Below, in pieces: positions 1-6,515 of a DNA stretch of 13,047 nt. Position numbers and translations under genes: made by a program. Position 1 is the first letter of the stretch, and each line of letters opens with the position of its first letter. The notes below the pieces were generated by a model, which worked only from the letters and a program-made list of their open reading frames with translations, ran no database searches and had not been told where the DNA came from. The stretch is from Chloroflexota bacterium (GTDB taxonomy: Bacteria > Chloroflexota > UBA6077 > FW602-bin22 > JACPQP01): the NCBI GenBank assembly GCA_016190465.1, contig JACPQP010000013.1, positions 1-13,047 of the forward strand, read 5' to 3'.

Positions 1-42
1 CAGGACGGGCTGCGGCCCTTCCTGGACCTTCCCGGGACGTAA
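1..42 (+). other. Possible 3' end of an upstream gene
   Basis: Frame 1 reads QDGLRPFLDLPGT and then stops with TAA at 40-42. This could be the last residues of the gene before the permeases; in such loci that is commonly the extracellular sugar-binding protein. Only 13 codons are visible and no family signature is present, so this is a placeholder inferred from context. The other two forward frames stay open longer but run into low-complexity C/G repeat sequence. Confidence 0.2.
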
Positions 43-71
43 AGGGACTTTCCGCACCCTACTTAGACCTA

Positions 72-164
72 CCCCCTCACCCCTCGCCCCACTCCAACCA
101 GGGGAAAGGGAGTGAACTGCTCCCCTTCCCCCCTTGTGGGGGAAGGGGTCGGGGGTAGAGGGGG
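72..164. repeat. Pair of facing GC-rich hairpin repeats upstream of permease 1
   Basis: Two related elements face each other. The left copy (72-114) starts CCCCCTCACCCCTCGCCCC and ends in a G-rich arm. The right copy (118-164) runs from CTCCCCTTCCCCCC through GGGGGAAGGGGTCGGGGG to AGAGGGGG, and its reverse complement resembles the left copy. Similar sequence recurs at 3266-3307 and 8356-8397, so this looks like a dispersed intergenic repeat family. The right arm ends 15 bases before the first possible start of the permease gene, so structure here could affect its translation. Confidence 0.75.
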
Positions 165-179
165 CCGCGACGCAGGGGG

Positions 180-1178
180 ATGCGCGTGAACGTATCGGAG
201 AGAAGCGACCGTCCGCGACGGGCAGAAAACACCGGGCCGACGAGGGGGATGGCGGTCGAGATGTCCGGGGTGGCGGCTCTTCCCCGGCAGGCGAGCGCCT
301 GGCTTCGCCGAAGGGACGAGGCGGTCGCCGGCTTCCTGTTCCTGTCTCCGACGATCATCGCCGTGGCGGTCTTCATCGTCTTTCCGGTGTTCTTCTCCCT
401 CTACATGAGCCTTTTCATCTGGGACTACCTGACCCCCGTGAAGCCGTTTGTTGGGCTGGACAACTATGCCAACCTGCTCGGCTCCGCCGAGTTCTGGACC
501 TCGCTGCGCACCACCGTGTTTTTCGCTGCCGGCGTCGTGCCACTGGGCCTGCTGTCGGGGATCAGCCTGGCGCTCCTGGTCGACCGTCGGGTGCGCGGCA
601 TCGGCCTGTACCGGGCGGCCTTCTTCTCGCCTGTGGTGACATCCGGGGTCGCCGTGTCGCTGATCTGGCGCTGGCTCCTCGACACCGAGTTCGGCCTCGT
701 CAACTACGCCCTCAACGCGATCGGCATACCGAGCGTGCCCTGGCTCAACGATCCGGCCACTGCCCCGCTGGCCATCATTTTCCTGACCGCCTGGCATGCG
801 GCCGGGTCGAACATGGTGATCTTCCTGGCCGGTCTCCAGAGCATCCCCCAGGAGTACTACGAGGCGGCGCGGGTTGACGGCGCGGGCCGCCTTCGTCTGT
901 TCTTCAGCATCACGTTGCCGCTCCTCCGGCCGACGACCATCTTCGTGTTGCTGATGAGCACCATCGGCGCGCTTCAGGTCTTCGACTCGATCTATGTGAT
1001 GACGAAGGGCGGGCCGATGGGCGCCACCCAGACCGTCGTCTACATGCTGTACCGGCACGCCTTCGAGTGGTACGAGATGGGCTTTGCCTCGGCGATCGCC
1101 TACGTGCTGTTCGCCGTCATCTTCGTGCTCACGCTGATCCAGTGGCGATTCACCGGGCGAAACCTGGAGATCTACTGA
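180..1178 (+). CDS. ABC sugar transporter permease, MalF/UgpA type (CUT1 family)
   Basis: Inner-membrane permease of a carbohydrate ABC importer; it would pair with the permease encoded next. The 332-residue reading has about six membrane segments, the first near residues 51-80. The cytoplasmic EAA loop that contacts the ATPase is clear at about 228-250 (EAARVDGAG, then ITLPLLRP). The family hallmark V-M-T-K-G-G-P follows at about 273-279, with the W-Y-E-M-G-F-A-S-A region at 297-305. The start is uncertain. ATG 180 has its G-rich stretch directly abutting. GTG 186 in the same frame has AGGGGG six bases upstream. ATG 249 or 261 would give a more typical 305-309 residues. No ATPase or binding protein is in the window; an ATPase shared with other importers is common in this family. 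The specific sugar cannot be read from the permease. Confidence 0.93.
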   Translation: MRVNVSERSDRPRRAENTGPTRGMAVEMSGVAALPRQASAWLRRRDEAVAGFLFLSPTIIAVAVFIVFPVFFSLYMSLFIWDYLTPVKPFVGLDNYANLLGSAEFWTSLRTTVFFAAGVVPLGLLSGISLALLVDRRVRGIGLYRAAFFSPVVTSGVAVSLIWRWLLDTEFGLVNYALNAIGIPSVPWLNDPATAPLAIIFLTAWHAAGSNMVIFLAGLQSIPQEYYEAARVDGAGRLRLFFSITLPLLRPTTIFVLLMSTIGALQVFDSIYVMTKGGPMGATQTVVYMLYRHAFEWYEMGFASAIAYVLFAVIFVLTLIQWRFTGRNLEIY

Positions 1179-1207
1179 GCTGCCCACTGGGCACGCAAGG
1201 GGATGAG

Positions 1208-2059
1208 ATGAGAGCGGTGATGCGATCCAGCCATCCGGCGGTGACAGTCACCTCGACGTTGCTTTACCACCTGGTCCTGCTGTCGGTCACCGTGCTGATG
1301 CTCACCCCTTTCTGGTGGATGACGCTCACCGCCTTCAAGGGACCGGGCGAGGCAAATGTGTATCCACCGCAGTTGCTGCCGGACCACCTGGACCTCGGCA
1401 GCTTCCGGCAGGTGTTTACCGCTTTCCACTTTCCGCGGTACTTTGCCAACACGATCCTGGTGTCGGTTTCCGCCACGCTCGGCGGGTTGCTCGTCGCCTC
1501 GATGGCCGCCTACGCCTTCGCCCGACTGCGCTTTCCCGGCCGGGACACCATCTTCTTCCTCTATCTTGGCACGATGATGATCCCCGGCTACGTCACGATC
1601 ATCCCGGCCTTCCTGGTGATCAGGTGGCTCGGGATGATGGACAACCTGGCGGCGCTGGTCGTCACGCACCTGGCCACGCCCTTCGGCACGTTCCTGCTGC
1701 GCCAGTACTTCCTGACCATCCCGATGGAGCTGGAAGACGCCAGCCGGATCGACGGGTGTAGCCGCTGGGGCTTCTACGTCCGCATCCTGCTGCCCCTCTC
1801 GACACCGGCCGTGGCGACGCTCGGGCTCTTCGCCTTCATGGGCAACTGGAACAGCTTCCTCTGGCCATTGCTCGTCCTCAGCAGCGAACGCAACTTCACC
1901 TTGCAGATCGGCCTCAGCAACTTCGCGATGGAGCAATTCAGCATGACGAACACGCTGATGGCCGGGACGTTTCTCTCGGTGCTGCCGCTGATGGTGCTCT
2001 TCTTCCTGACCCAGAAGCAGTTCGTCAAGGGGATCATCCTCTCGGGCCTCAAAGGCTAA
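1208..2059 (+). CDS. ABC sugar transporter permease, MalG/UgpE type (CUT1 family)
   Basis: Second membrane subunit of the carbohydrate importer, 283 residues. It has a short cytoplasmic N-terminus, a first membrane segment at about 19-41 and about six segments in all. The EAA-like loop lies at about 174-200 (M-E-L-E-D-A-S-R-I-D-G, then I-L-L-P-L-S-T-P), with Asp in place of the middle Ala's predecessor, which is common in MalG-type subunits. W-N-S-F-L-W-P-L at 214-221 is typical of the type. ATG 1208 is chosen because AAGGGG lies five bases upstream and the preceding in-frame codons overlap the first permease in a different frame. It starts 29 bases after the first permease, consistent with co-transcription and equal expression of the two halves. 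Confidence 0.94.
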   Translation: MRAVMRSSHPAVTVTSTLLYHLVLLSVTVLMLTPFWWMTLTAFKGPGEANVYPPQLLPDHLDLGSFRQVFTAFHFPRYFANTILVSVSATLGGLLVASMAAYAFARLRFPGRDTIFFLYLGTMMIPGYVTIIPAFLVIRWLGMMDNLAALVVTHLATPFGTFLLRQYFLTIPMELEDASRIDGCSRWGFYVRILLPLSTPAVATLGLFAFMGNWNSFLWPLLVLSSERNFTLQIGLSNFAMEQFSMTNTLMAGTFLSVLPLMVLFFLTQKQFVKGIILSGLKG

Positions 2060-2092
2060 AAGGGTGATCCTGTTCGATTGTGAGGAACACGC

Positions 2093-3250
2093 GTGAAGAT
2101 CACTGCGGTCAAGGGATTCGCCCTGCATTCCGGGTTCCGCAACCAGTTCATCGTCAAGGTCGAGACCGACCGGGGCATTTGCGGTCTGGGCGAGGGAGGA
2201 ATCTCCTCCCGCGAGATGGCGATGATGGGGATGCTCGACCACTTTCGTCAGTTCCTGGTGGGGATGGACCCCCGGCGCATCGAGCACATCTGGCAGACGA
2301 TGTACCGCGGCCAGTACTTCGAGGGGGGAAAGATCTTCGGCGCGGTCATCTCGGCCGTCGACATGGCGCTCTGGGACATCCTCGGCCAGTCGCTGGGGGT
2401 GCCAGTCTACCAGTTGCTCGGCGGGGCCGCCCGCGACCGGGTGCCCTGCTTCACCGAGCCCGGTGCGCTCACGGGTCCGGAGTGCGTCGAGCGTTCGCGG
2501 GAGCTGGCGGCGCAGGGTTGGCGATACCTTCGCTTCGTCCCAGGGCTGCCGCCCGCCAGCCGGGGTGGCGATGGGCGCCTGTACGAGCCGATGGAGGCGA
2601 TGGAGCTAGCTGTGCACTGGATCCGGGAGGTGCGCCGGGCGCTGGGGCCGGGTGTCTGCCTGTCGATCGACTGGCATCACCAGCTCTCGGTTGCCGAGGC
2701 GGCGCTCTTCTGCCAGCAGGTGCCCGACGTTCACCTCATGTTCGTCGAGGAGCCGATCCGGGCCGAGAGCCCGAAAGCCTACCAGCAGCTCCGCTCGATG
2801 ACGTCGATGCCATTCGCCGTCGGCGAGGAGTTCTCCAGCAAGTGGGTGTTCCTCCCGTTCATCGAGGAGGGGCTACTGAGCTACGCCCGGGTCGACGTCT
2901 CGAACGTCGGCGGCCTGACCGAGGCGAAGAAGGTGGCCGGCTGGTGCGAAGCGCACTACATCGACCTGATGCCCCATAACCCGCTGGGACCCATCTGCAC
3001 GGCCGCGTCGATCCACCTGGGCATCGCCACGAACAACTTCGCCCAGCTCGAGTTTCACCGCAAGATCGAGCAGGCTATCCGCAGCGACCTCTTTCCCGTT
3101 TTCCCGAAGATCGAGGGCACCCACTTCCCGCTGCCGACGGCCCCCGGCCTGGGCGTTGCGTTCGACGAGGATGTGGCGCGGCGCAGCCCGTTCGAGTTCG
3201 AGAGACCGTACCACTGTCACCGCCGCGACGGGGCGCACACGAATATCTGA
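2093..3250 (+). CDS. Enolase-superfamily acid-sugar dehydratase, D-galactonate dehydratase-like
   Basis: Probable Mg2+-dependent dehydratase of a sugar acid (mandelate racemase / muconate lactonizing enzyme group), 385 residues, cytosolic. The capping domain is N-terminal (about 1-125) and the barrel follows. Visible catalytic residues are metal ligands D193, E219 (VEEP) and E245 (VGEEF), acid H195 in D-W-H, the D268/H295 dyad (ARVDVS; MPHNPLGP) and E320 (AQLEFH). As I recall the E. coli DgoD sites (D183, H185, E209, E235, D258, H285, E310), every one is shifted by exactly 10. This strongly supports the mechanism but does not fix the substrate: the residues after H195 are H-Q, not G-R as I recall for DgoD. 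The start is GTG 2093 with GAGGA six bases upstream. It begins 33 bases after permease 2, which suggests its substrate derives from what the transporter imports. Confidence 0.88.
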   Translation: MKITAVKGFALHSGFRNQFIVKVETDRGICGLGEGGISSREMAMMGMLDHFRQFLVGMDPRRIEHIWQTMYRGQYFEGGKIFGAVISAVDMALWDILGQSLGVPVYQLLGGAARDRVPCFTEPGALTGPECVERSRELAAQGWRYLRFVPGLPPASRGGDGRLYEPMEAMELAVHWIREVRRALGPGVCLSIDWHHQLSVAEAALFCQQVPDVHLMFVEEPIRAESPKAYQQLRSMTSMPFAVGEEFSSKWVFLPFIEEGLLSYARVDVSNVGGLTEAKKVAGWCEAHYIDLMPHNPLGPICTAASIHLGIATNNFAQLEFHRKIEQAIRSDLFPVFPKIEGTHFPLPTAPGLGVAFDEDVARRSPFEFERPYHCHRRDGAHTNI

Positions 3251-3265
3251 GTGGGGGTGGGCGAA

Positions 3266-3307
3266 CCCCTCACCCCCCGCCCCTCTCCCACAAGGGGAGA
3301 GGGGGTG
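3266..3307. repeat. GC-rich hairpin repeat between the dehydratase and the first oxidoreductase
   Basis: A C-rich stretch is followed by an inverted arm: CCCCTCTCCC pairs with GGGAGAGGGG around a short ACAAG loop, giving a 10-bp GC-only stem. It belongs to the same family as the elements at 72-164 and 8356-8397. No run of T follows the stem, so it is not a classical intrinsic terminator. In the transcript it could pause polymerase or protect upstream mRNA from decay. Confidence 0.75.
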
Positions 3308-3350
3308 CGACGGCCAGAGAAAACGCACTGAGAGCGAGCGGAAGGACACG

Positions 3351-4397
3351 ATGATGATGAGGAATCGCCTGCGCGTCGCCGTGATCGGCTGCGGGGCGCG
3401 AGGGCAGTATCACCTCACGGAGTTTCGGGAGCATCCGGACGTCGACCTCGTCGCGTGCTGCGACGTGGATGCGGTCCGGCTGGAAGCGGCGGGCCAGAAC
3501 TTCGGCGTGGGGCGGCTGTTTACCGACTACCGCGACCTGCTCGACTCGGTCCCCGTGGACCTGGTGAGCATCTGCACGATGCCCAACACGCACCGCGAGG
3601 TGACGGTGGCCGCGTTGAGCGCCGGCGCGCACGTGCTGTGCGAGAAGCCGATGGCGATGGACGCTGGCGAGGCCGGGGAGATGGTCGAGGCGGCCCGGGC
3701 AAGCCAACGGACGCTCGCCATCGGCTATAATATGCGCTGGATGGGGTCGGCGCAGTTCGCCCGACGGTTCGTCGCGGAGGGACGGCTTGGCGTCCCTCAG
3801 TACGCGCACGTCTACACGCTGGACAGTGGCATCCCCTGGTGGGCCAGGAACTACGTCAAGGCGATCTCCGGGGGTGGAGTTCTGGCCTGCACGGCGGTTC
3901 ACATCCTCGACCTCATCCTGTGGGTGATGGGGCACCCGGAGCCGGTCGCGGCATCGGCGACGATGATGCGGCGCTTTCCGGAGCGGCGGGGCGGTACGGC
4001 CCCGAGTCCGGAGGCGCGAGCGGCATACGACGTCGAGGACCTGCTCTGTGCGCACATTCGCCTGGCGGGCGGCATCGCGATGACGCTGGAAGCCTCGTGG
4101 ACCCACGACGCGCTCGTGTCTCGCTACGGGTTCGAGCTCACGGGCAGCCAGGGGCTCTTGCAGTTCGCCCCGCTGGCGGTGCTGGCCGAACGCGACGGCC
4201 GGCCGGTGGACGTGACGCCGGCCGGCGTTGCCGACGCCGACTGGCCGGCGTCGACGCGGCGCGGCATTCAGGACGTGGTCGAGGCGGTTCGCGAGGGGCG
4301 TCCCCCGCTGGTCACCGGCGAGCAGGCCCTGATGGTGCAGCGCCTGTCCGACGCGCTCTACCGGTCGGCGACGATCGGCCGAGAGGTAGAGCTCTGA
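3351..4397 (+). CDS. Gfo/Idh/MocA family NAD(P)-dependent oxidoreductase (canonical)
   Basis: Predicted cytosolic dehydrogenase of a sugar, inositol or related polyol, 348 residues. The N-terminal Rossmann fold has V-I-G-C-G-A-R-G at about 11-18 and an acidic residue ending strand 2 (C-C-D-V-D, 36-40), which favours NAD(H). The catalytic Lys is in C-E-K-P-M at 97-101. The C-terminal domain has G-G-G-V-L at 174-178, and H184 and D187 form the usual HxxD pair. All key residues are therefore intact. Three consecutive ATG codons start at 3351; GAAGGA at 3341-3346 sits four bases before the first and seven before the second, so the exact start may be 3351 or 3354. The open frame extends upstream to 3156 but overlaps the dehydratase and the hairpin repeat, so that extension is rejected. 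The substrate is unknown. Confidence 0.92.
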   Translation: MMMRNRLRVAVIGCGARGQYHLTEFREHPDVDLVACCDVDAVRLEAAGQNFGVGRLFTDYRDLLDSVPVDLVSICTMPNTHREVTVAALSAGAHVLCEKPMAMDAGEAGEMVEAARASQRTLAIGYNMRWMGSAQFARRFVAEGRLGVPQYAHVYTLDSGIPWWARNYVKAISGGGVLACTAVHILDLILWVMGHPEPVAASATMMRRFPERRGGTAPSPEARAAYDVEDLLCAHIRLAGGIAMTLEASWTHDALVSRYGFELTGSQGLLQFAPLAVLAERDGRPVDVTPAGVADADWPASTRRGIQDVVEAVREGRPPLVTGEQALMVQRLSDALYRSATIGREVEL

Positions 4398-4441
4398 CCG
4401 GTGATCCGCTCAATCCGTTCCCGAAATCCGTTGACAGCTCG

Positions 4442-4469
4442 CCCCCTCGCGGGGGTTCGTCTTACGAAC
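4442..4469 (+). promoter_or_regulatory. Two tandem small hairpins just before the second oxidoreductase RBS
   Basis: CCCCC-TCGC-GGGGG at 4442-4455 is followed at once by GTTCGT-CTT-ACGAAC at 4455-4469; the two share one G. The second stem ends directly against the ribosome-binding site GGAGGT (4470-4475). A perfect TTGACA lies at 4431-4436, and the 8-mer AATCCGTT is repeated at 4412-4419 and 4425-4432. The layout could be a weak terminator, attenuator or internal promoter region, but no convincing -10 box and no T-tract is present. Confidence 0.4.
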
Positions 4470-4480
4470 GGAGGTGAGGC

Positions 4481-5695
4481 GTGGCAGCGCTTCTGAGGAT
4501 CGCGGTGCTGGGCACCGGAAACCGGGCGATGGACCATCTGCAAACGCTCAGCCGTCTCGGCGCGCTGTGCCAGTTGGTGGCAGTCTGCGATGCGGACGCC
4601 GAGCGCGTGGCTCGAGTCAGCGCACAGTACGGCGCCCCGGCCTACACTGGACTGGAGCACATGCTGGCCGAGGCACGGCCCGACCTCCTGTACGTGATCA
4701 TCCATCCGGATGGGCATCGAGCCGCCACCGAGGTGGCCGCGCAGCACGGGGTCAACGTGGTGAGCGAGACGCCCATTGCGCCGACGCTGCCGATGGCCGA
4801 CGCGATGATCGCCGCGGCCCGGCGGCACCGCGTCAAGCTGGAGGTCTCCGAAAACGTCCCCCGATGGCCGAACGAGCGGCTCAAGCTGAAGATCGTCCAG
4901 TCGGGGCTGATCGGTCGGGTGACTCAGGTCCACCTGTGGTATATGTCTGGCTCGTACCACGGCATGAGCATGGTCCGCAAGCTCATTCCTGGTGTCAGTG
5001 GGGCGCCGCCGGTGCGGGCGCGCGGGTTTGTCCGGGAGACGCCCGTACCGCCGCACGTCGATCGGGCCGGGCGTCGGCTGGCGACCGGTCCGTACGAGCA
5101 CGGGCTGGTCGAGTTCGCCGACGGGGCGATCTGCGTGTACCAGTACCCGCTTTACCACCACCGGGGCAACTACTGGGACGTGATCGGCAGCGAGGGAGCG
5201 ATCATCGGGAGCGACCTGGTGCTCGTCCGGAACGGCGAGCGACGCGTGTTCCCCATTCGCCAGCGGCCAGGTGAGCAATGCGAGTCGCGCGAGGTGCCGG
5301 TCCTGGAGGCGGTCCACGTCGAGACGGACCCGCCGATTGCCTGGGAGAACCACCTGCGGGACTTCCCCATTGGCGCGACGGCCGACGCCATCGCCCGGGC
5401 CGACGTCGTGTTCGGGATGCACCGGGCGATCCGGGAGGGGACCGACCCCGACTACGGTGCGGCGAACGCGCGGGCCGATCAAGAGATTCTGATCGCCATC
5501 CGCGAGTCGGCGCTGCGCGACGGGGCCTGGATCTCGCTGCCGCTGACCGAGGTTACCGAGACCGAACAGCGGATCCACGACGAGTATCGCCGGCAGCACG
5601 GGCAGGATCCACTTGGTCCGGCCGGCGAAGCGATCCGCGCCTTCTACCCGTTCGTCAGTCCCGCCGAGGTCGCGCTCGGCAAGCGCTACCCGTAG
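4481..5695 (+). CDS. Divergent Gfo/Idh/MocA family protein lacking the EKP lysine
   Basis: 404-residue protein with a clear Rossmann start (A-V-L-G-T-G-N-R-A, about 8-16), V-C-D-A-D at 35-39 and the family's two-domain layout. The position that normally reads E-K-P reads S-E-T-P-I (95-99), so the catalytic and cofactor-contacting Lys is Thr97. The usual HxxD of the C-terminal domain appears as H160-G-M-S163, so the Asp may be Ser. Cofactor binding is likely but ordinary dehydrogenase chemistry is doubtful. It may do different chemistry, act as a binding partner or belong to a distinct subfamily. It is longer than its neighbour (348), with an extra tail ending A-L-G-K-R-Y-P. The start is GTG 4481 with GGAGGT five bases upstream. 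It lies 83 bases after the canonical paralogue. Confidence 0.87.
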   Translation: MAALLRIAVLGTGNRAMDHLQTLSRLGALCQLVAVCDADAERVARVSAQYGAPAYTGLEHMLAEARPDLLYVIIHPDGHRAATEVAAQHGVNVVSETPIAPTLPMADAMIAAARRHRVKLEVSENVPRWPNERLKLKIVQSGLIGRVTQVHLWYMSGSYHGMSMVRKLIPGVSGAPPVRARGFVRETPVPPHVDRAGRRLATGPYEHGLVEFADGAICVYQYPLYHHRGNYWDVIGSEGAIIGSDLVLVRNGERRVFPIRQRPGEQCESREVPVLEAVHVETDPPIAWENHLRDFPIGATADAIARADVVFGMHRAIREGTDPDYGAANARADQEILIAIRESALRDGAWISLPLTEVTETEQRIHDEYRRQHGQDPLGPAGEAIRAFYPFVSPAEVALGKRYP

Positions 5696-5711
5696 ACCCG
5701 TAGGGGCTCCC

Positions 5712-5756
5712 TTGCGCCGCCGCGCCCGCCCATGATAGATTCTGGGCAGGAGTAAG
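5712..5756 (+). promoter_or_regulatory. Weak promoter-like sequence and RBS before larB
   Basis: TTGCGC at 5712-5717 and TAGATT at 5736-5741 are separated by 18 bases, each matching four or fewer positions of the sigma-70 boxes. CAGGAG at 5747-5752 is the ribosome-binding site. If real, this would let larBC be expressed apart from the upstream genes. Confidence is low because the -35 match is poor and GC-rich. Confidence 0.25.
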
Positions 5757-6515
5757 GTGGTGGAACATCCCCTGGGCGACCTCATGCGAGCGCTCAACGA
5801 GCTGCACGTCTCCTCATCTGACTCGCTGCCCGACGCGCACGCCTTGCCCGACCTGAACCGGCAGCACCGCAAGGGCGTGCCTGAGGTGATCCTGGCGGCG
5901 GGGAAGCAGCCGGAGCAGGTGGTCTCGATCGCCGAGGCGTTCCTCTGCCGCGGTGGGCGGGCGATCATCAGCCGGATCGGCCCGGACCTGGCGTCCCTCC
6001 TCCGGGAGCGGCTTGCCGACGACCACCTCGAGTTTCATCCCCTGTCCCAGATGGTCGTGGCTCGCCGGGGGACGACCCCGCCAGAGCCGACCGGCGGAAG
6101 GGTCGGCATCCTCACCGCCGGAACGTCGGATGCGCCGGTGGCCGAGCAGGCGGCGGTGCTGATGCGCGAGATGGGTTGCCAGGTGAGCTTCTTCTCGGAC
6201 GTCGGCGTGGCCGGCATTCACCGCCTGTTCCAGCCGTTGCACGCCCTGCTGTCGCAAGAGGTGGACGCGATCGTCGTCGCGGCGGGGATGGACGGCGCGC
6301 TGCCGTCGGTGGTCGCCGGTCTGGTCGACGTGCCAGTGATCGGTCTGCCCACCTCGACGGGCTATGGGATCGGCGGCCAGGGGGTCGCCGCGCTGCTCTC
6401 GATGCTCCAGACGTGCGCCCCGGGCCTGGCCGTCGTCAACATCGACAACGGTATCGGCGCCGGGGCGATGGCCGGGCTGATCGCCAACCGAGCGGCCCGA
6501 GCACGGCGAGCATGA
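5757..6515 (+). CDS. larB: LarB, nickel-pincer nucleotide cofactor biosynthesis carboxylase/hydrolase
   Basis: Carries out the first step of NPN cofactor synthesis: carboxylation of the pyridinium ring of nicotinic acid adenine dinucleotide and hydrolysis to the dicarboxylated mononucleotide. About 252 residues, the usual family length. Signatures are R-K-G-V-P-E-V at 38-44, L-T-A-G-T-S-D at 119-125, D-V-G-V-A-G-I-H-R at 148-156, G-A-L-P-S-V-V-A-G-L at 180-189, and T-C-A-P-G-L-A-V-V-N-I-D-N-G from 219. Cys220 corresponds to the Cys that forms the transient cysteinyl-pyridine intermediate in Lactiplantibacillus LarB. The segment G-M-D-G (177-180) has Asp where I recall Glu in typical LarB. The C-terminal half resembles PurE. 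Tandem GTG codons at 5757 and 5760 could both start; CAGGAG is four and seven bases upstream respectively, favouring 5760. It overlaps larC by ATGA. Confidence 0.93.
   Translation: MVEHPLGDLMRALNELHVSSSDSLPDAHALPDLNRQHRKGVPEVILAAGKQPEQVVSIAEAFLCRGGRAIISRIGPDLASLLRERLADDHLEFHPLSQMVVARRGTTPPEPTGGRVGILTAGTSDAPVAEQAAVLMREMGCQVSFFSDVGVAGIHRLFQPLHALLSQEVDAIVVAAGMDGALPSVVAGLVDVPVIGLPTSTGYGIGGQGVAALLSMLQTCAPGLAVVNIDNGIGAGAMAGLIANRAARARRA

Noticed and set aside
72..164. CRISPR-like repeated sequence
   Set aside because: Only two inverted, imperfect copies adjoin each other. There are no regular spacers and no cas genes.
69..2287. Long - strand frames opposite the permeases (69-1187 and 1172-2287)
   Set aside because: They are antisense to genes with clear membrane segments and EAA loops. 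Their composition is low-complexity and charged, as expected for shadow frames.
4431..4436. Consensus -35 box TTGACA as a promoter for the second oxidoreductase
   Set aside because: No acceptable -10 box is found 16-18 bases downstream; that stretch is inside the CCCCC/GGGGG hairpin.
4358..5968. 536-codon open frame on the - strand
   Set aside because: It runs antisense to two well-recognised oxidoreductase genes and into larB, and its translation is Arg/Pro/Asp/His-rich with no family signature. It is a shadow of GC-biased codon use.
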